A stretch of DNA of 64,000 nucleotides from Roseateles sp. YR242 (GTDB taxonomy: Bacteria; Pseudomonadota; Gammaproteobacteria; Burkholderiales; Burkholderiaceae_C): assembly GCF_900109745.1 (NCBI RefSeq), contig NZ_FOAV01000004.1, positions 304,245 to 368,244 of the forward strand, read 5' to 3'. The position numbers were made by a program, and so were the translations under genes. Every line of letters begins with the position of its first letter. The stretch's first letter is position 1. This document shows, piece by piece, positions 17,137 to 25,525 of the stretch. Under the pieces are notes generated by a model. It made no database searches. It was not told the origin of the DNA and saw nothing but the letters and a program-made list of their open reading frames with translations.

Positions 17137-18954
17137 ATGCGTCAAACGCTCGATTTCCTGTTGTACGACTGGTTGAAGGTGCAAGGGCTGACGCAGCGCG
17201 AGCGTTTCTCCGAGCATTCGCGTGAGACCTTCGATGCCGTGCTGGACACTTGCGAAAAGATCGCACGGGAGAAGTTCGCGCCGGTCAATCGCCTGGTGGA
17301 CACCGAGGAGCCCCATTTCGACGGTGAACGTGTGCATCTGCCTCAGGCGACCCACGAGGCCCTGGCCGCCTACGTTGGTTCCGGCATGCTGGCCGCCGCC
17401 CAGGACTACGAGATCGGCGGCATGCAGCTGCCGTTGACCGTGAAGATGGCGGCAAATGCGTTCTTCAGCAAGGCCAGCGTGGCGCTCGGGGGTTATGCCA
17501 TGCTGACCTACGGCAATGCGAACCTGCTGATGACGCATGGCACGCCCGCGCAACGGGACGTGTTTGCCATGAACGAGTTCAGCGGGCGGTGGTTCGGCAC
17601 GATGTGCCTGTCGGAGCCGCAGGCCGGGTCGTCGCTGTCGGACGTGTCAACACGGGCGGAGCCTGACGGCGAGGCGTTCGAGGCGGACGTGCTCGGGCCG
17701 CGATATCGGCTGACCGGCCACAAGATGTGGATCTCCGGCGGTGAGCACGACATCACCGAGAACATCGTGCATCTGGTGCTGGCAAAGATCCCTGGGCCCG
17801 ATGGCAAGCCCTTGCCCGGGACCAAGGGGATCTCGCTGTTCATCGTCCCCAAGCATCTGGTGAACGCCCATGGGCAACTGACCGGGGAACGCAACGACGT
17901 GACCCTGGCGGGCCTGAATCACAAGCTGGGCTATCGCGGTACCACCAACTGCCTGCTGAACTTCGGCGAGGGTCGCTTCAAGCCGGATGGACGCGCTGGG
18001 GCGATCGGCTACCGCGTGGGTGCGCCGGGGGAGGGGCTGCGCTGCATGTTCCACATGATGAACGAGGCGCGCATCGGCGTCGGGCTGGGTGCGGTGATGC
18101 TGGGCTTTGCCGGTTATGAGGCAAGTCTTGCCTACGCGCGGCAACGGCCGCAAGGCCGCCCCGTGACGGCCGCAGGCAAGGACGCCGCACAGCCGCAGCG
18201 GCTGATCATCGAGCATGCCGACGTGAAGCGGATGCTGCTGGCGCAAAAGAGCTATGTGGAAGGCGGACTGGCGCTGGCGCTGTATTGCGCCCAGCTGGTG
18301 GATGAGCAGGCCACCGGGACGCCGGAAGCCGCCGCTCAGGCCAAGCTGCTGCTGGAAGTACTGACACCCATCGCGAAAAGCTGGCCCAGCGAGTGGTGCC
18401 TGGAGGCGAATTCGCTGGCCATCCAGGTGCTGGGCGGCTATGGCTACACCCGTGACTTCCCGGTGGAGCAGTACTGGCGGGACAACCGCCTCAACATGAT
18501 CCACGAAGGCACCCATGGCATTCAGGCGCTGGACCTGCTGGGCCGCAAGGTGGTGATGGACGGCGGCCGAGCCCTGCTGGCCCTGGCCAACCGCATCAAC
18601 GAAACCGTGCAAGCTGCGGCCCAGGTCCCAGAACTGTCCGCGGCGGCTAACGCGTTGGCCGGTGCGCTGGGCGCCGTGGGCGCCGCCACGAAGAAGGCCT
18701 GGGCGACCGGCGATCCGGAAGAGGCGCTGGCCAATGCCACGCCCTACCTGCAGGCCTTCGGCCACACCGTGCTGGCCTGGATCTGGCTGGATGTGGCGCT
18801 GGCGGTGCAAGGCCGGGACGATGATGCGGCCCATGGCAAACGCGCCGCGCAACGCTACTTCTTCGCTTATGAAGTGCCCAAGATTCCAGGTTGGCTGTCG
18901 GTGGTGGAACGCCGCGAGCCGCTGACCCGCGAGATGCAGGACCGCTGGTTCTGA
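17137..18954 (+). CDS. Acyl-CoA dehydrogenase (long C-terminal-extended type)
   Basis: A 605-residue FAD enzyme for the first step of beta-oxidation. The FAD-binding middle region shows GTMCLSEPQAGSSLSD and HKMWISGGEHD. The likely catalytic base is Glu457 in MIHEGTHGIQALDLLGRK. An extra 120-residue C-terminal helical domain after residue 470 places it in the 590-600-residue subfamily common in Burkholderiales rather than the 380-residue type. Substrate chain length is not readable. It lies about 100 bases after the thiolase and before an SDR in the same direction. Confidence 0.94.
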   Translation: MRQTLDFLLYDWLKVQGLTQRERFSEHSRETFDAVLDTCEKIAREKFAPVNRLVDTEEPHFDGERVHLPQATHEALAAYVGSGMLAAAQDYEIGGMQLPLTVKMAANAFFSKASVALGGYAMLTYGNANLLMTHGTPAQRDVFAMNEFSGRWFGTMCLSEPQAGSSLSDVSTRAEPDGEAFEADVLGPRYRLTGHKMWISGGEHDITENIVHLVLAKIPGPDGKPLPGTKGISLFIVPKHLVNAHGQLTGERNDVTLAGLNHKLGYRGTTNCLLNFGEGRFKPDGRAGAIGYRVGAPGEGLRCMFHMMNEARIGVGLGAVMLGFAGYEASLAYARQRPQGRPVTAAGKDAAQPQRLIIEHADVKRMLLAQKSYVEGGLALALYCAQLVDEQATGTPEAAAQAKLLLEVLTPIAKSWPSEWCLEANSLAIQVLGGYGYTRDFPVEQYWRDNRLNMIHEGTHGIQALDLLGRKVVMDGGRALLALANRINETVQAAAQVPELSAAANALAGALGAVGAATKKAWATGDPEEALANATPYLQAFGHTVLAWIWLDVALAVQGRDDDAAHGKRAAQRYFFAYEVPKIPGWLSVVERREPLTREMQDRWF

Positions 18955-18995
18955 CCCGAGACAGATGAACCAAGAGGAACCAAGAGGAGACCCCC

Positions 18996-19787
18996 ATGAG
19001 CACCAAAGTACAGCAACTGTTTGACCTGCACGGCCAGGTGGCCCTGGTGACGGGCGGCTCTCGCGGCCTGGGCCTGCAGATCGCGGAGGCACTGGGAGAA
19101 GCGGGCGCCAGCATCATGCTGAGCTCGCGCAAGGCAGCCGACCTGGAGGAGGCCGTGGCCCACCTGAAGGCCCGTGGCATCGAGGCCGCCTGGATCGCCG
19201 CTGACGCTTCCGACGAGGCCCAGGCCCGCAGCATCGTGAGCCAGACCGTGGAACGGCTCGGCCAGATCGACATCCTGGTGAACAACGCCGGTGCCACCTG
19301 GGGCGCACCCGCCGAAGACCACCCGGTCGAGGCCTGGGACAAGGTGATGGGCCTGAACATCCGCAGCCTGTTCGTGATGAGCCAGGAGGCCGCCCGCCAG
19401 AGCATGATCCCGCGCCGCCATGGCCGCATCATCAACGTGGCGTCCATCGCCGGGCTGGGCGGCAACACTGGTGTCATGAAGACCATTGCCTACAACACCA
19501 GCAAGGGCGCGGCGGTGAACTTCACCCGCGCACTGGCGGGCGAATGGGGCGAGTACGGCATCACCGTGAATGCCCTCGCGCCTGGCTTCTTCCCCAGCAA
19601 GATGACCAAGGGCCTGATGGCCACCATCGGCGAGGACAAACTGGCCTCGCACGCCCCGCTGCGCCGCATCGGCGACGACGACGACCTCAAGGGCGCCGCG
19701 CTGCTCTTCGCCAGCCGGGCCGGCAAGCACATCACCGGGCAGGTGCTGGCCGTGGACGGTGGGGTGTCCGCCGTGCACGGCGCCTGA
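18996..19787 (+). CDS. SDR family oxidoreductase
   Basis: A 263-residue classical short-chain dehydrogenase/reductase. The nucleotide-binding glycine motif is TGGSRGLG near residue 20, with NNAG near residue 91. The catalytic serine is in VASIAG and the Tyr-x-x-x-Lys pair in AYNTSKGA near residue 167. The C-terminus (GQVLAVDGGVSAVHGA) is typical. In this setting it may act on 3-hydroxyacyl- or 3-oxoacyl-CoA compounds, but SDR substrates cannot be read from sequence. An AAGAGGAG ribosome site precedes the ATG, and the thioesterase gene follows after 17 bases. Confidence 0.93.
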   Translation: MSTKVQQLFDLHGQVALVTGGSRGLGLQIAEALGEAGASIMLSSRKAADLEEAVAHLKARGIEAAWIAADASDEAQARSIVSQTVERLGQIDILVNNAGATWGAPAEDHPVEAWDKVMGLNIRSLFVMSQEAARQSMIPRRHGRIINVASIAGLGGNTGVMKTIAYNTSKGAAVNFTRALAGEWGEYGITVNALAPGFFPSKMTKGLMATIGEDKLASHAPLRRIGDDDDLKGAALLFASRAGKHITGQVLAVDGGVSAVHGA

Positions 19788-19804
19788 GCGGTATCCTCCC
19801 GACC

Positions 19805-20269
19805 ATGAGCGACACCCTGCAGTTCCCCGTGCACATCCCCTTCGTCCAGCAACTGGGCTTTGAACTCGTGCGGCTTGACGATGGCGAAGCGGAACTGAGC
19901 CTGGCCATCCGCGAGCTGCATCTGAATTCCTGGGAGGTTGCCCACGGCGGCGTGCTCATGACCCTGCTGGATGTGGCCATGGCCCACGCCGCGCGCAGCA
20001 TCCACCGGGACCAGCCCGGCTGGGGCCCCGGCGTGGTGACGGTGGAGATGAAGACCAGCTTCATGCGGCCCGGCGAGGGGGGGCTGCGCGCCGTCGGCCG
20101 CCTGTTGCACCGCTCCACCACCATGGCGTTCTGCGACGGCTCGGTTTATGGCGAGGACGGCAAGCTCTGCGCCCATGCCACCGGCACCTTCAAATACCTG
20201 AAAGCGCTGCCGGGCCGAGGGCGTAGCCTGAAGGCGCTGCAACGTACGGACGGGCCCGAGAGTCACTGA
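19805..20269 (+). CDS. PaaI-type hotdog thioesterase
   Basis: A 154-residue hotdog-fold protein, probably hydrolysing acyl-CoA or aryl-CoA thioesters. The catalytic helix region is HGGVLMTLLDVAMAHAARS around residues 48-66, followed by VTVEMKTSFMRPG and the strand ending ATGTFKYLK. The frame is longer, but I start it at the ATG at 19805, 17 bases after the SDR stop, because the upstream residues belong to the SDR gene in another frame. It likely salvages CoA from stalled beta-oxidation intermediates. Confidence 0.9.
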   Translation: MSDTLQFPVHIPFVQQLGFELVRLDDGEAELSLAIRELHLNSWEVAHGGVLMTLLDVAMAHAARSIHRDQPGWGPGVVTVEMKTSFMRPGEGGLRAVGRLLHRSTTMAFCDGSVYGEDGKLCAHATGTFKYLKALPGRGRSLKALQRTDGPESH

Positions 20270-20361
20270 GCAATCGCCACCGAGGGCGAGCGTCATGGAG
20301 GGCGACTGAGCGCGCATCGCCTGCGCCTGCGGCGCCCCCGGGAGTGCTCGATCCGGGAAAC

Positions 20362-20373
20362 GAACGGTCGTTC
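20362..20373. promoter_or_regulatory. TetR-type operator palindrome upstream of the MDR oxidoreductase
   Basis: GAACGGTCGTTC is the near-twin of the fadB-upstream palindrome (one central base differs), with the same flanks (C before, TTTT after). It lies about 117 bases before the oxidoreductase start, in a 220-base gap. A promoter for 20490 and following genes probably overlaps it. That a single regulator controls both sites is inferred from their identity. Confidence 0.6.
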
Positions 20374-20489
20374 TTTTTTTGTCACCCAAGGGACGTTTGC
20401 TCCGGCGCACGGCGTGGTTCAATTGCCGTGATCTGCCAGCCGGACACCTGGTGAGCCGGCCGGCGGCGATGACCAACGAGGAGCCTCCC

Positions 20490-21509
20490 ATGACCCAGAC
20501 CAACCGCCAGATCCAGCTGGCTTCGCGCCCTGCCGGTGAACCCAGCGCCGAGAACTTCAAGCTGGTGGAGACCCCGCTGCCGGAGGTCGCGGACGGCCAG
20601 GTGCTGGTGCGCAACCATTACCTGAGCCTCGACCCCTACATGCGTGGCCGCATGAGCGAGAGCAAGAGCTATGCGGACCCGCAGCCCCTGAACCAGGTGA
20701 TGATCGGCGGCACCGTCGGCGAGGTGGTGGTGTCGAAGAACAGCCACTTCGCCGTGGGCGACAAGGTGGTGGGCATGGGCGGCTGGCAGGAATACCAACT
20801 GGTGGATGCCAACCAGCGCGGTGTGCTGCAGAAGGTCGACACCACGCATGTGCCGTTGTCCGCCTACCTGGGGGCTGTGGGCATGCCCGGCGTGACGGGC
20901 TGGTACGGCCTGGTGAAGATCATCAACCCCCAGGCCGGTGAGACGGTGGTGGTGAGCGCGGCCAGCGGTGCCGTGGGCGGCGCAGTCGGCCAATTGGCCA
21001 AGGTGCGCGGTGCTCGGGCGGTGGGCCTGGCCGGTGGCGCCGAGAAGTGCCGGTATGTGGTGGAGGAGCTGGGCTTTGATGCCTGCATCGACTACAAACA
21101 GCACAAGGACGTGAAGTCCCTGGCGGCGGCGCTGAAGGCCGAATGCCCCAAGGGCATCGACGGCTACTTCGAAAACGTCGGCGGCATGATCCTGGATGCG
21201 GTGATGCTGCGTGCCAACGCCTTCAGCCGCGTGGCCATGTGCGGCATGATTGCGGGCTACAACGGCGAACCCATCCCCTTGGCGGCGCCACAGCTGATCC
21301 TGATCAACCGCATGAAGATCGAAGGCTTCATCGTCTCCGAGCACATGGACGTGTGGCCGGAGGCGCTGAAGGAGCTGGGTACCCTGGTGGCCACCGGCAA
21401 GCTCAAGTTCCGGGAGTCGGTGGCAGAAGGCTTGGCCAGCGCACCGGACGCCTTCCTGGGCCTGCTCAAGGGCCGCAACTTCGGCAAGCAACTGGTCAAG
21501 CTGATCTGA
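20490..21509 (+). CDS. Zinc-free MDR family NADP-dependent oxidoreductase (CurA/YncB-like)
   Basis: A 339-residue medium-chain reductase of the leukotriene B4 12-hydroxydehydrogenase/CurA group, which reduces activated double bonds of enones or enals with NADPH. I start at 20490, where GAGGAG precedes the ATG; a longer frame adds 37 unlikely residues. Family features are SLDPYMRGRMSE, the GAVGMPGVTGWYGL catalytic-tyrosine region, AASGAVGGAVGQLAK as the nucleotide motif, and FENVGG. No zinc-binding cysteines are present. Its stop overlaps the next ATG (TGATG). Its place behind a fad-like operator suggests a role in unsaturated acyl or aldehyde by-product removal. Confidence 0.92.
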   Translation: MTQTNRQIQLASRPAGEPSAENFKLVETPLPEVADGQVLVRNHYLSLDPYMRGRMSESKSYADPQPLNQVMIGGTVGEVVVSKNSHFAVGDKVVGMGGWQEYQLVDANQRGVLQKVDTTHVPLSAYLGAVGMPGVTGWYGLVKIINPQAGETVVVSAASGAVGGAVGQLAKVRGARAVGLAGGAEKCRYVVEELGFDACIDYKQHKDVKSLAAALKAECPKGIDGYFENVGGMILDAVMLRANAFSRVAMCGMIAGYNGEPIPLAAPQLILINRMKIEGFIVSEHMDVWPEALKELGTLVATGKLKFRESVAEGLASAPDAFLGLLKGRNFGKQLVKLI

Positions 21510-22012
21510 TGGTGGCACTGTCCTGGCGCTGCGAGGTTCTGGACGCGCTGACACCTCGCAGCCTGTACCGCCTGATGAAGCTGCGCTCCGAAGTGTTCGT
21601 GGTGGAGCAGCGGTGCGCCTACCTGGACCCGGACGGACTGGACGAAGAGGCCTGGCATTTGCAGGCGCTGGACGAGGGCGGTGCGCTGCTGGCGTATGCG
21701 CGCCTGCTGGCGCCCGGCGCTGCTCACGGTAGTGGTGACAGCCCCGGCAACCACGACGGCCACCAGAGCAAGGTGGCCCGCATCGGCCGCGTGATCATCG
21801 CGCCCGCCGCACGCGGCACGGGCATGGGCCGCGAGCTGATGCGCCAGGCGCTGGCGGGCTGCGAACGGCTGTGGCCCGGCGCACCCATCGAGCTGGGCGC
21901 TCAGGCGCACCTGCGGGCTTTCTACGGCAGCTTCGGCTTTCAACCGATCTCCGAGGTCTACGACGAGGACGGCATCCCGCACGTGGACATGCGCCGCGAG
22001 GCCGCCGGCTGA
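21509..22012 (+). CDS. GNAT family N-acetyltransferase (ElaA-like)
   Basis: A 167-residue acetyltransferase. The pattern WRCEVLDALTPRSLYRLMKLRSEVFVVEQ at the N-terminus, written here only in part as LMKLRSEVFVVEQ, plus YLDPDGLDEEAWHL is typical of the ElaA subgroup. The acetyl-CoA loop appears as RVIIAPAARGTGMGRELM, and the last strand carries AFYGSFGFQPISEVYDEDGI. Its ATG overlaps the upstream TGA by one base, so translation is probably coupled. The acceptor substrate is unknown. Confidence 0.92.
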   Translation: MVALSWRCEVLDALTPRSLYRLMKLRSEVFVVEQRCAYLDPDGLDEEAWHLQALDEGGALLAYARLLAPGAAHGSGDSPGNHDGHQSKVARIGRVIIAPAARGTGMGRELMRQALAGCERLWPGAPIELGAQAHLRAFYGSFGFQPISEVYDEDGIPHVDMRREAAG

Positions 22013-22102
22013 GTTGCCAGGCGCTGGCCGCAGACATCCTTCCCGGACGGGACCCCTGCGAGAAAGACCGGGGCCGGTCCTGACAACACACAGGAGACAG
22101 CT

Positions 22103-23038
22103 GTGAGTGATTTGATCCTGCATCACTATGCGAGCTCGCCATTCGCGGAGAAGACGCGGTTGATGTTCGGCCTCAAGGGCCTGGCCTGGCAATCGGTCAC
22201 CGTGCCGATGATCCTGCCCAAGCCGGATGTCGTGGCCTTGACGGGTGGCTACCGCCGCACCCCCTTCCTGCAGATCGGTGCCGACATCTATTGCGACACC
22301 GCCCTGATCGCCGATGTGCTGGAACGTCGCCAGCCCATGCCCAGCCTGTATCCCGGCGCCGTGGCCGGCCAGGCCCGGCTGCTGGCGCAGTGGGCCGACA
22401 GCGACCTGTTCTGGACCGCCTTGCCTTACGCGATGCAGCCCGAAGGCGCCAAGGCCGTGTTTGCAGGGGCCCCGCCCGAAGCGCTGAAGGCCTTTGCAGC
22501 GGACCGCCGCGCCATGTCCGAAGGTGTGCCGCGCCCCAACGGGCCGGATGCCACCGCCGCATTGACCAGCCATCTGCAGTGCCTGGATGCCATGCTGCAG
22601 GACGGCCGCCCCTGGCTGCTGGGCAATGAGCCCAGCATCGCGGATGTGAGCGTCTATCACCCGCTGTGGTTCGTCAGCCGTGCGGGCCCCATGGCGGAGA
22701 TCCTCTCTCCTCACACCGCCCTCAAAGCCTGGATGGAACGCGTGGCCGCCTTGGGCCACGGTGAGCGAACGGGCAAGCTGGACAGCACCGAGGCCATTGC
22801 CCACGCCCAAGCGAGTACACCCGCCTCCGCGCGGGTGACGCCTGGCCTGGGCTTCAACCTGGGTGACCCAGTCACGGTCGCCCCAAGTGACTACGCCCGC
22901 GATGCAGTTGCCGGCCTGCTGGTCGGCCTGGACACCCACACCGTGACCCTGGCGCGTGAGGACGAACGCGCCGGCCGTGTCCATGTGCACTTCCCCCGTA
23001 TCCGATACACGCTGAGAAAAGAGGAGACACGCGCATGA
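22103..23038 (+). CDS. Glutathione S-transferase family protein
   Basis: A 311-residue GST-fold protein. The thioredoxin-like N-terminal domain shows HHYASSPFAEKTRLMFGLKG (residues 6-25), with a serine-rich active-site loop and the cis-proline region YRRTPFLQIGADIYCDTALI. A helical C-terminal domain follows, up to about residue 225, and then about 85 residues that look like a separate small beta-rich tail (LGFNLGDPVTVAPSDY). That tail is unusual for GSTs and makes the protein longer than the usual 200-240. The stop overlaps the start of the next SDR gene by four bases. The function is probably detoxification; the substrate is unknown. Confidence 0.9.
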   Translation: MSDLILHHYASSPFAEKTRLMFGLKGLAWQSVTVPMILPKPDVVALTGGYRRTPFLQIGADIYCDTALIADVLERRQPMPSLYPGAVAGQARLLAQWADSDLFWTALPYAMQPEGAKAVFAGAPPEALKAFAADRRAMSEGVPRPNGPDATAALTSHLQCLDAMLQDGRPWLLGNEPSIADVSVYHPLWFVSRAGPMAEILSPHTALKAWMERVAALGHGERTGKLDSTEAIAHAQASTPASARVTPGLGFNLGDPVTVAPSDYARDAVAGLLVGLDTHTVTLAREDERAGRVHVHFPRIRYTLRKEETRA

Positions 23039-23931
23039 AGGACTATCAGGGCAAGACCGCCGTCATCACCGGCGCGGGCTCCGGGTTCGGCCTGGAGGTG
23101 GCGCGCATCGCCGCTGCTCGCGGCATGAATCTGGTGCTGTGTGACGTGCAGCAGGATGCGCTGGACCGCGCGGCTACAGAGTTCGCGGCGCACCCGGTAC
23201 TGGCGCGCCAGGTGGACGTGGCCAAGGCCGACCAGATGGAGGCGCTGGCCGCCGCCGTGCGGGAACGTTTTGGCGCGCCTCACTTCGTGTTCAACAACGC
23301 AGGGGTGGGCTCGGGCGGCCTGATCTGGGAAAACAGCCTGAATGACTGGGACTGGGTGCTGGGCGTCAACCTGATGGGGGTGGTGCACGGTGTGCGCCTG
23401 TTCACGCCGATGATGCTGGAAGCGGCCAAGGCGGACCCGGCCTGGCAGGGGCACATCGTGAACACCTCCTCCATGGCGGGCATGCTCAATCCGCCCAACA
23501 TGGGTGTCTACAACGTCTCCAAGCATGCGGTGGTGTCGCTGAGCGAGACGCTCTACCAGGACCTGTCGCTGGTGACCGACCAGGTGCGCTGCTCGGTGCT
23601 GTGCCCGTTCTTCGTGCCCACCGGCATCACGCAAAGCCAGCGCAACCGGCCCGACGCACTGGGTGCGGACAAGCCCACCCGCAGCCAGCTCATCTCGCAG
23701 GCCCAGACGGACAAGGCCGTCTCCTCGGGCAAGCTGACCGCCGCGGACGTGGCCCGGCTGGTCTTCGAGGCCATGGAGGAGGACCGTTTCTACATCTTCA
23801 GCCACCCGCAGGCCCTGCAGGGCGTGCAGACGCGGCTGGAGGATGTGATGCAGCGGCGCAACCCGACCGACCCGTTCAAGGACAGGCCGGAGATTGGTGC
23901 CAAGCTGCGCCAGGCGCTCCGAGAGAGCTGA
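23035..23931 (+). CDS. SDR family oxidoreductase
   Basis: A 298-residue short-chain dehydrogenase. The glycine motif ITGAGSGFGLE is near residue 14 and NNAGVG near 89. The catalytic serine is in NTSSMAG and the Tyr/Lys pair in VYNVSKHAVVSL near residue 160. The C-terminal 60 residues, including FKDRPEIGAKLRQALRES, extend beyond the minimal fold and may form a lid. It starts inside the end of the GST gene (four-base overlap), so the two are likely co-translated. A role in oxidation of hydroxyacyl or alcohol intermediates is possible but unproven. Confidence 0.93.
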   Translation: MKDYQGKTAVITGAGSGFGLEVARIAAARGMNLVLCDVQQDALDRAATEFAAHPVLARQVDVAKADQMEALAAAVRERFGAPHFVFNNAGVGSGGLIWENSLNDWDWVLGVNLMGVVHGVRLFTPMMLEAAKADPAWQGHIVNTSSMAGMLNPPNMGVYNVSKHAVVSLSETLYQDLSLVTDQVRCSVLCPFFVPTGITQSQRNRPDALGADKPTRSQLISQAQTDKAVSSGKLTAADVARLVFEAMEEDRFYIFSHPQALQGVQTRLEDVMQRRNPTDPFKDRPEIGAKLRQALRES

Positions 23932-24056
23932 TACGGTCAGTTCATTTGGGGCAGCTGATGCGGACAGCTGATGAGGTCAAGGGCAGGCCGGCAGCCTGAT
24001 CTGGCACACTGCCGACCCGGCGTCTGTTGTTCATGTGGTGCAGCGCCGGGTCCAAC

Positions 24057-25400
24057 ATGCCCGATCAGAACGCCTCCTCCGTGTCTTCCTCCTCTTCCTC
24101 TTCTTCCCTTCCGGCCGCGCCGGCAGCGCCGCAGCGGCGCGCGCTGATCATCGGTGGTGGCCCTGCCGGCCTGATGGCCGCCGAACGGCTGGCCCGAGCC
24201 GGCGTGGCGGTCGATCTTTTCGACGCCATGGCCACCGTCGGCCGCAAGTTCCTGCTGGCCGGCAAGGGCGGCCTGAACCTCACGCATTCCGAAGCCCGGC
24301 CCCGCTTTGATGAGCGTTACTTCGAGCGCCAGGCCGATGTCGCGCCGTGGCTGGACCGATTTGACGGGGAAGCGCTCCGCCGCTGGGCGGCCGAGCTGGG
24401 CGTGGAGACCTTCGTTGGCACCTCCGGCCGTGTCTTCCCGAGCAACCTGAAGGCCGCACCACTGCTGCGCGCGTGGCTGCAGCGCCTGCGTGGGCAGGGC
24501 GTGCGCCTGCACATGCGGCATCGCTGGCTGGGATGGACCGACACCGGTGCCTGCCGATTCCAGAGCCCCGAAGGGGAAACCACCTGGGAAGCGGACGCCG
24601 TGGTGCTGGCCCTGGGTGGGGCCTCCTGGCCGCAACTGGGCTCGGACGGCCAGTGGGTGCCGCACCTGAGCGCTGCCGGCGCGGACGTCCGTGCGCTGCG
24701 CCCGGCCAATTGCGGTTTTGACCTGGGTCTGCGCCGCGAAGGGGAAACGACGGCGGGCTGGACCCCGTTTTTCGTCGAGAAATTCGCCGGGCAGCCGCTC
24801 AAGCCGGTGGCGCTGCAGGTGAGCGCGCCGGACGGCCGTTCGTTTGCCCGCCAGGGCGAGTTCGTGGTGACGACCACCGGCATCGAAGGTTCGCTGGTCT
24901 ACGCGGCGTCCGGCCTGTTGCGCGACATCATCGAGCAGCACGGTGAAGCGCTGATCCATCTGGATCTGTTTCCCGGCCGCGAGGCGGCCTGGGTGGCCGA
25001 ACAGGTGGCCTACCCGCGGGGTTCGCGCTCGATGTCCTCGCACCTCAAGAGCCGGCTGAACCTGGATGGGCTCAAGGCGGCACTGGTGCACGAGGTGCTG
25101 GACAAGCAGCAATACGGGGATGTCGCTACCCTGGCCCGCACCCTCAAGGCGCTGCCGTTGCGGCTGGTGGCGGCGCGGCCGGTAGCGGAAGTCATCAGCA
25201 CGGCCGGTGGTGTGCGCCTGGAGTCCCTGGACCCGACGCTGATGCTGCGAACCCGCCCCGGCGTGTTCGTGGCCGGTGAAATGCTGGATTGGGAAGCGCC
25301 GACCGGCGGCTACCTGCTGACGGCCGCCATGGCCAGCGGTGTGGTGGCGGGTGACGGCGCGGCAGCCTGGTGCCAGCAGCGGCCGACGCCGGCGCAATAA
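24057..25400 (+). CDS. TIGR03862-type flavoprotein (HI0933/BaiN-like NAD(P)/FAD oxidoreductase)
   Basis: A 447-residue FAD enzyme of the HI0933-like group, whose biochemical role is poorly known. The dinucleotide motif IIGGGPAGLMAAERLARAG begins near residue 30, and GRKFLLAGKGGLNLTHSE is the family signature just after it. RVFPSNLKAAPLLRAWL and the late EVISTAGGVRLESL and GEMLDWEAPTGGYLLTAAM blocks complete the domain. The start is uncertain: 24057 (ATG), 24033 (ATG) and 24027 (TTG) are in frame and none has a clear ribosome site. The N-terminus contains a run of about ten serines, translated from TCC/TCT repeats. Confidence 0.88.
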   Translation: MPDQNASSVSSSSSSSSLPAAPAAPQRRALIIGGGPAGLMAAERLARAGVAVDLFDAMATVGRKFLLAGKGGLNLTHSEARPRFDERYFERQADVAPWLDRFDGEALRRWAAELGVETFVGTSGRVFPSNLKAAPLLRAWLQRLRGQGVRLHMRHRWLGWTDTGACRFQSPEGETTWEADAVVLALGGASWPQLGSDGQWVPHLSAAGADVRALRPANCGFDLGLRREGETTAGWTPFFVEKFAGQPLKPVALQVSAPDGRSFARQGEFVVTTTGIEGSLVYAASGLLRDIIEQHGEALIHLDLFPGREAAWVAEQVAYPRGSRSMSSHLKSRLNLDGLKAALVHEVLDKQQYGDVATLARTLKALPLRLVAARPVAEVISTAGGVRLESLDPTLMLRTRPGVFVAGEMLDWEAPTGGYLLTAAMASGVVAGDGAAAWCQQRPTPAQ

Positions 25401-25525
25401 ACCCGCGGCCGGTCGTGCCGGCATGATGCGCCTGGGGACCTCTGCAAACGCACGCGAGCCGAGGTTTCCTATACTGGCCCGAGACGTGAGACCGCGCCAG
25501 GCGTCACGCAGGCAAGGAGGCTCCC

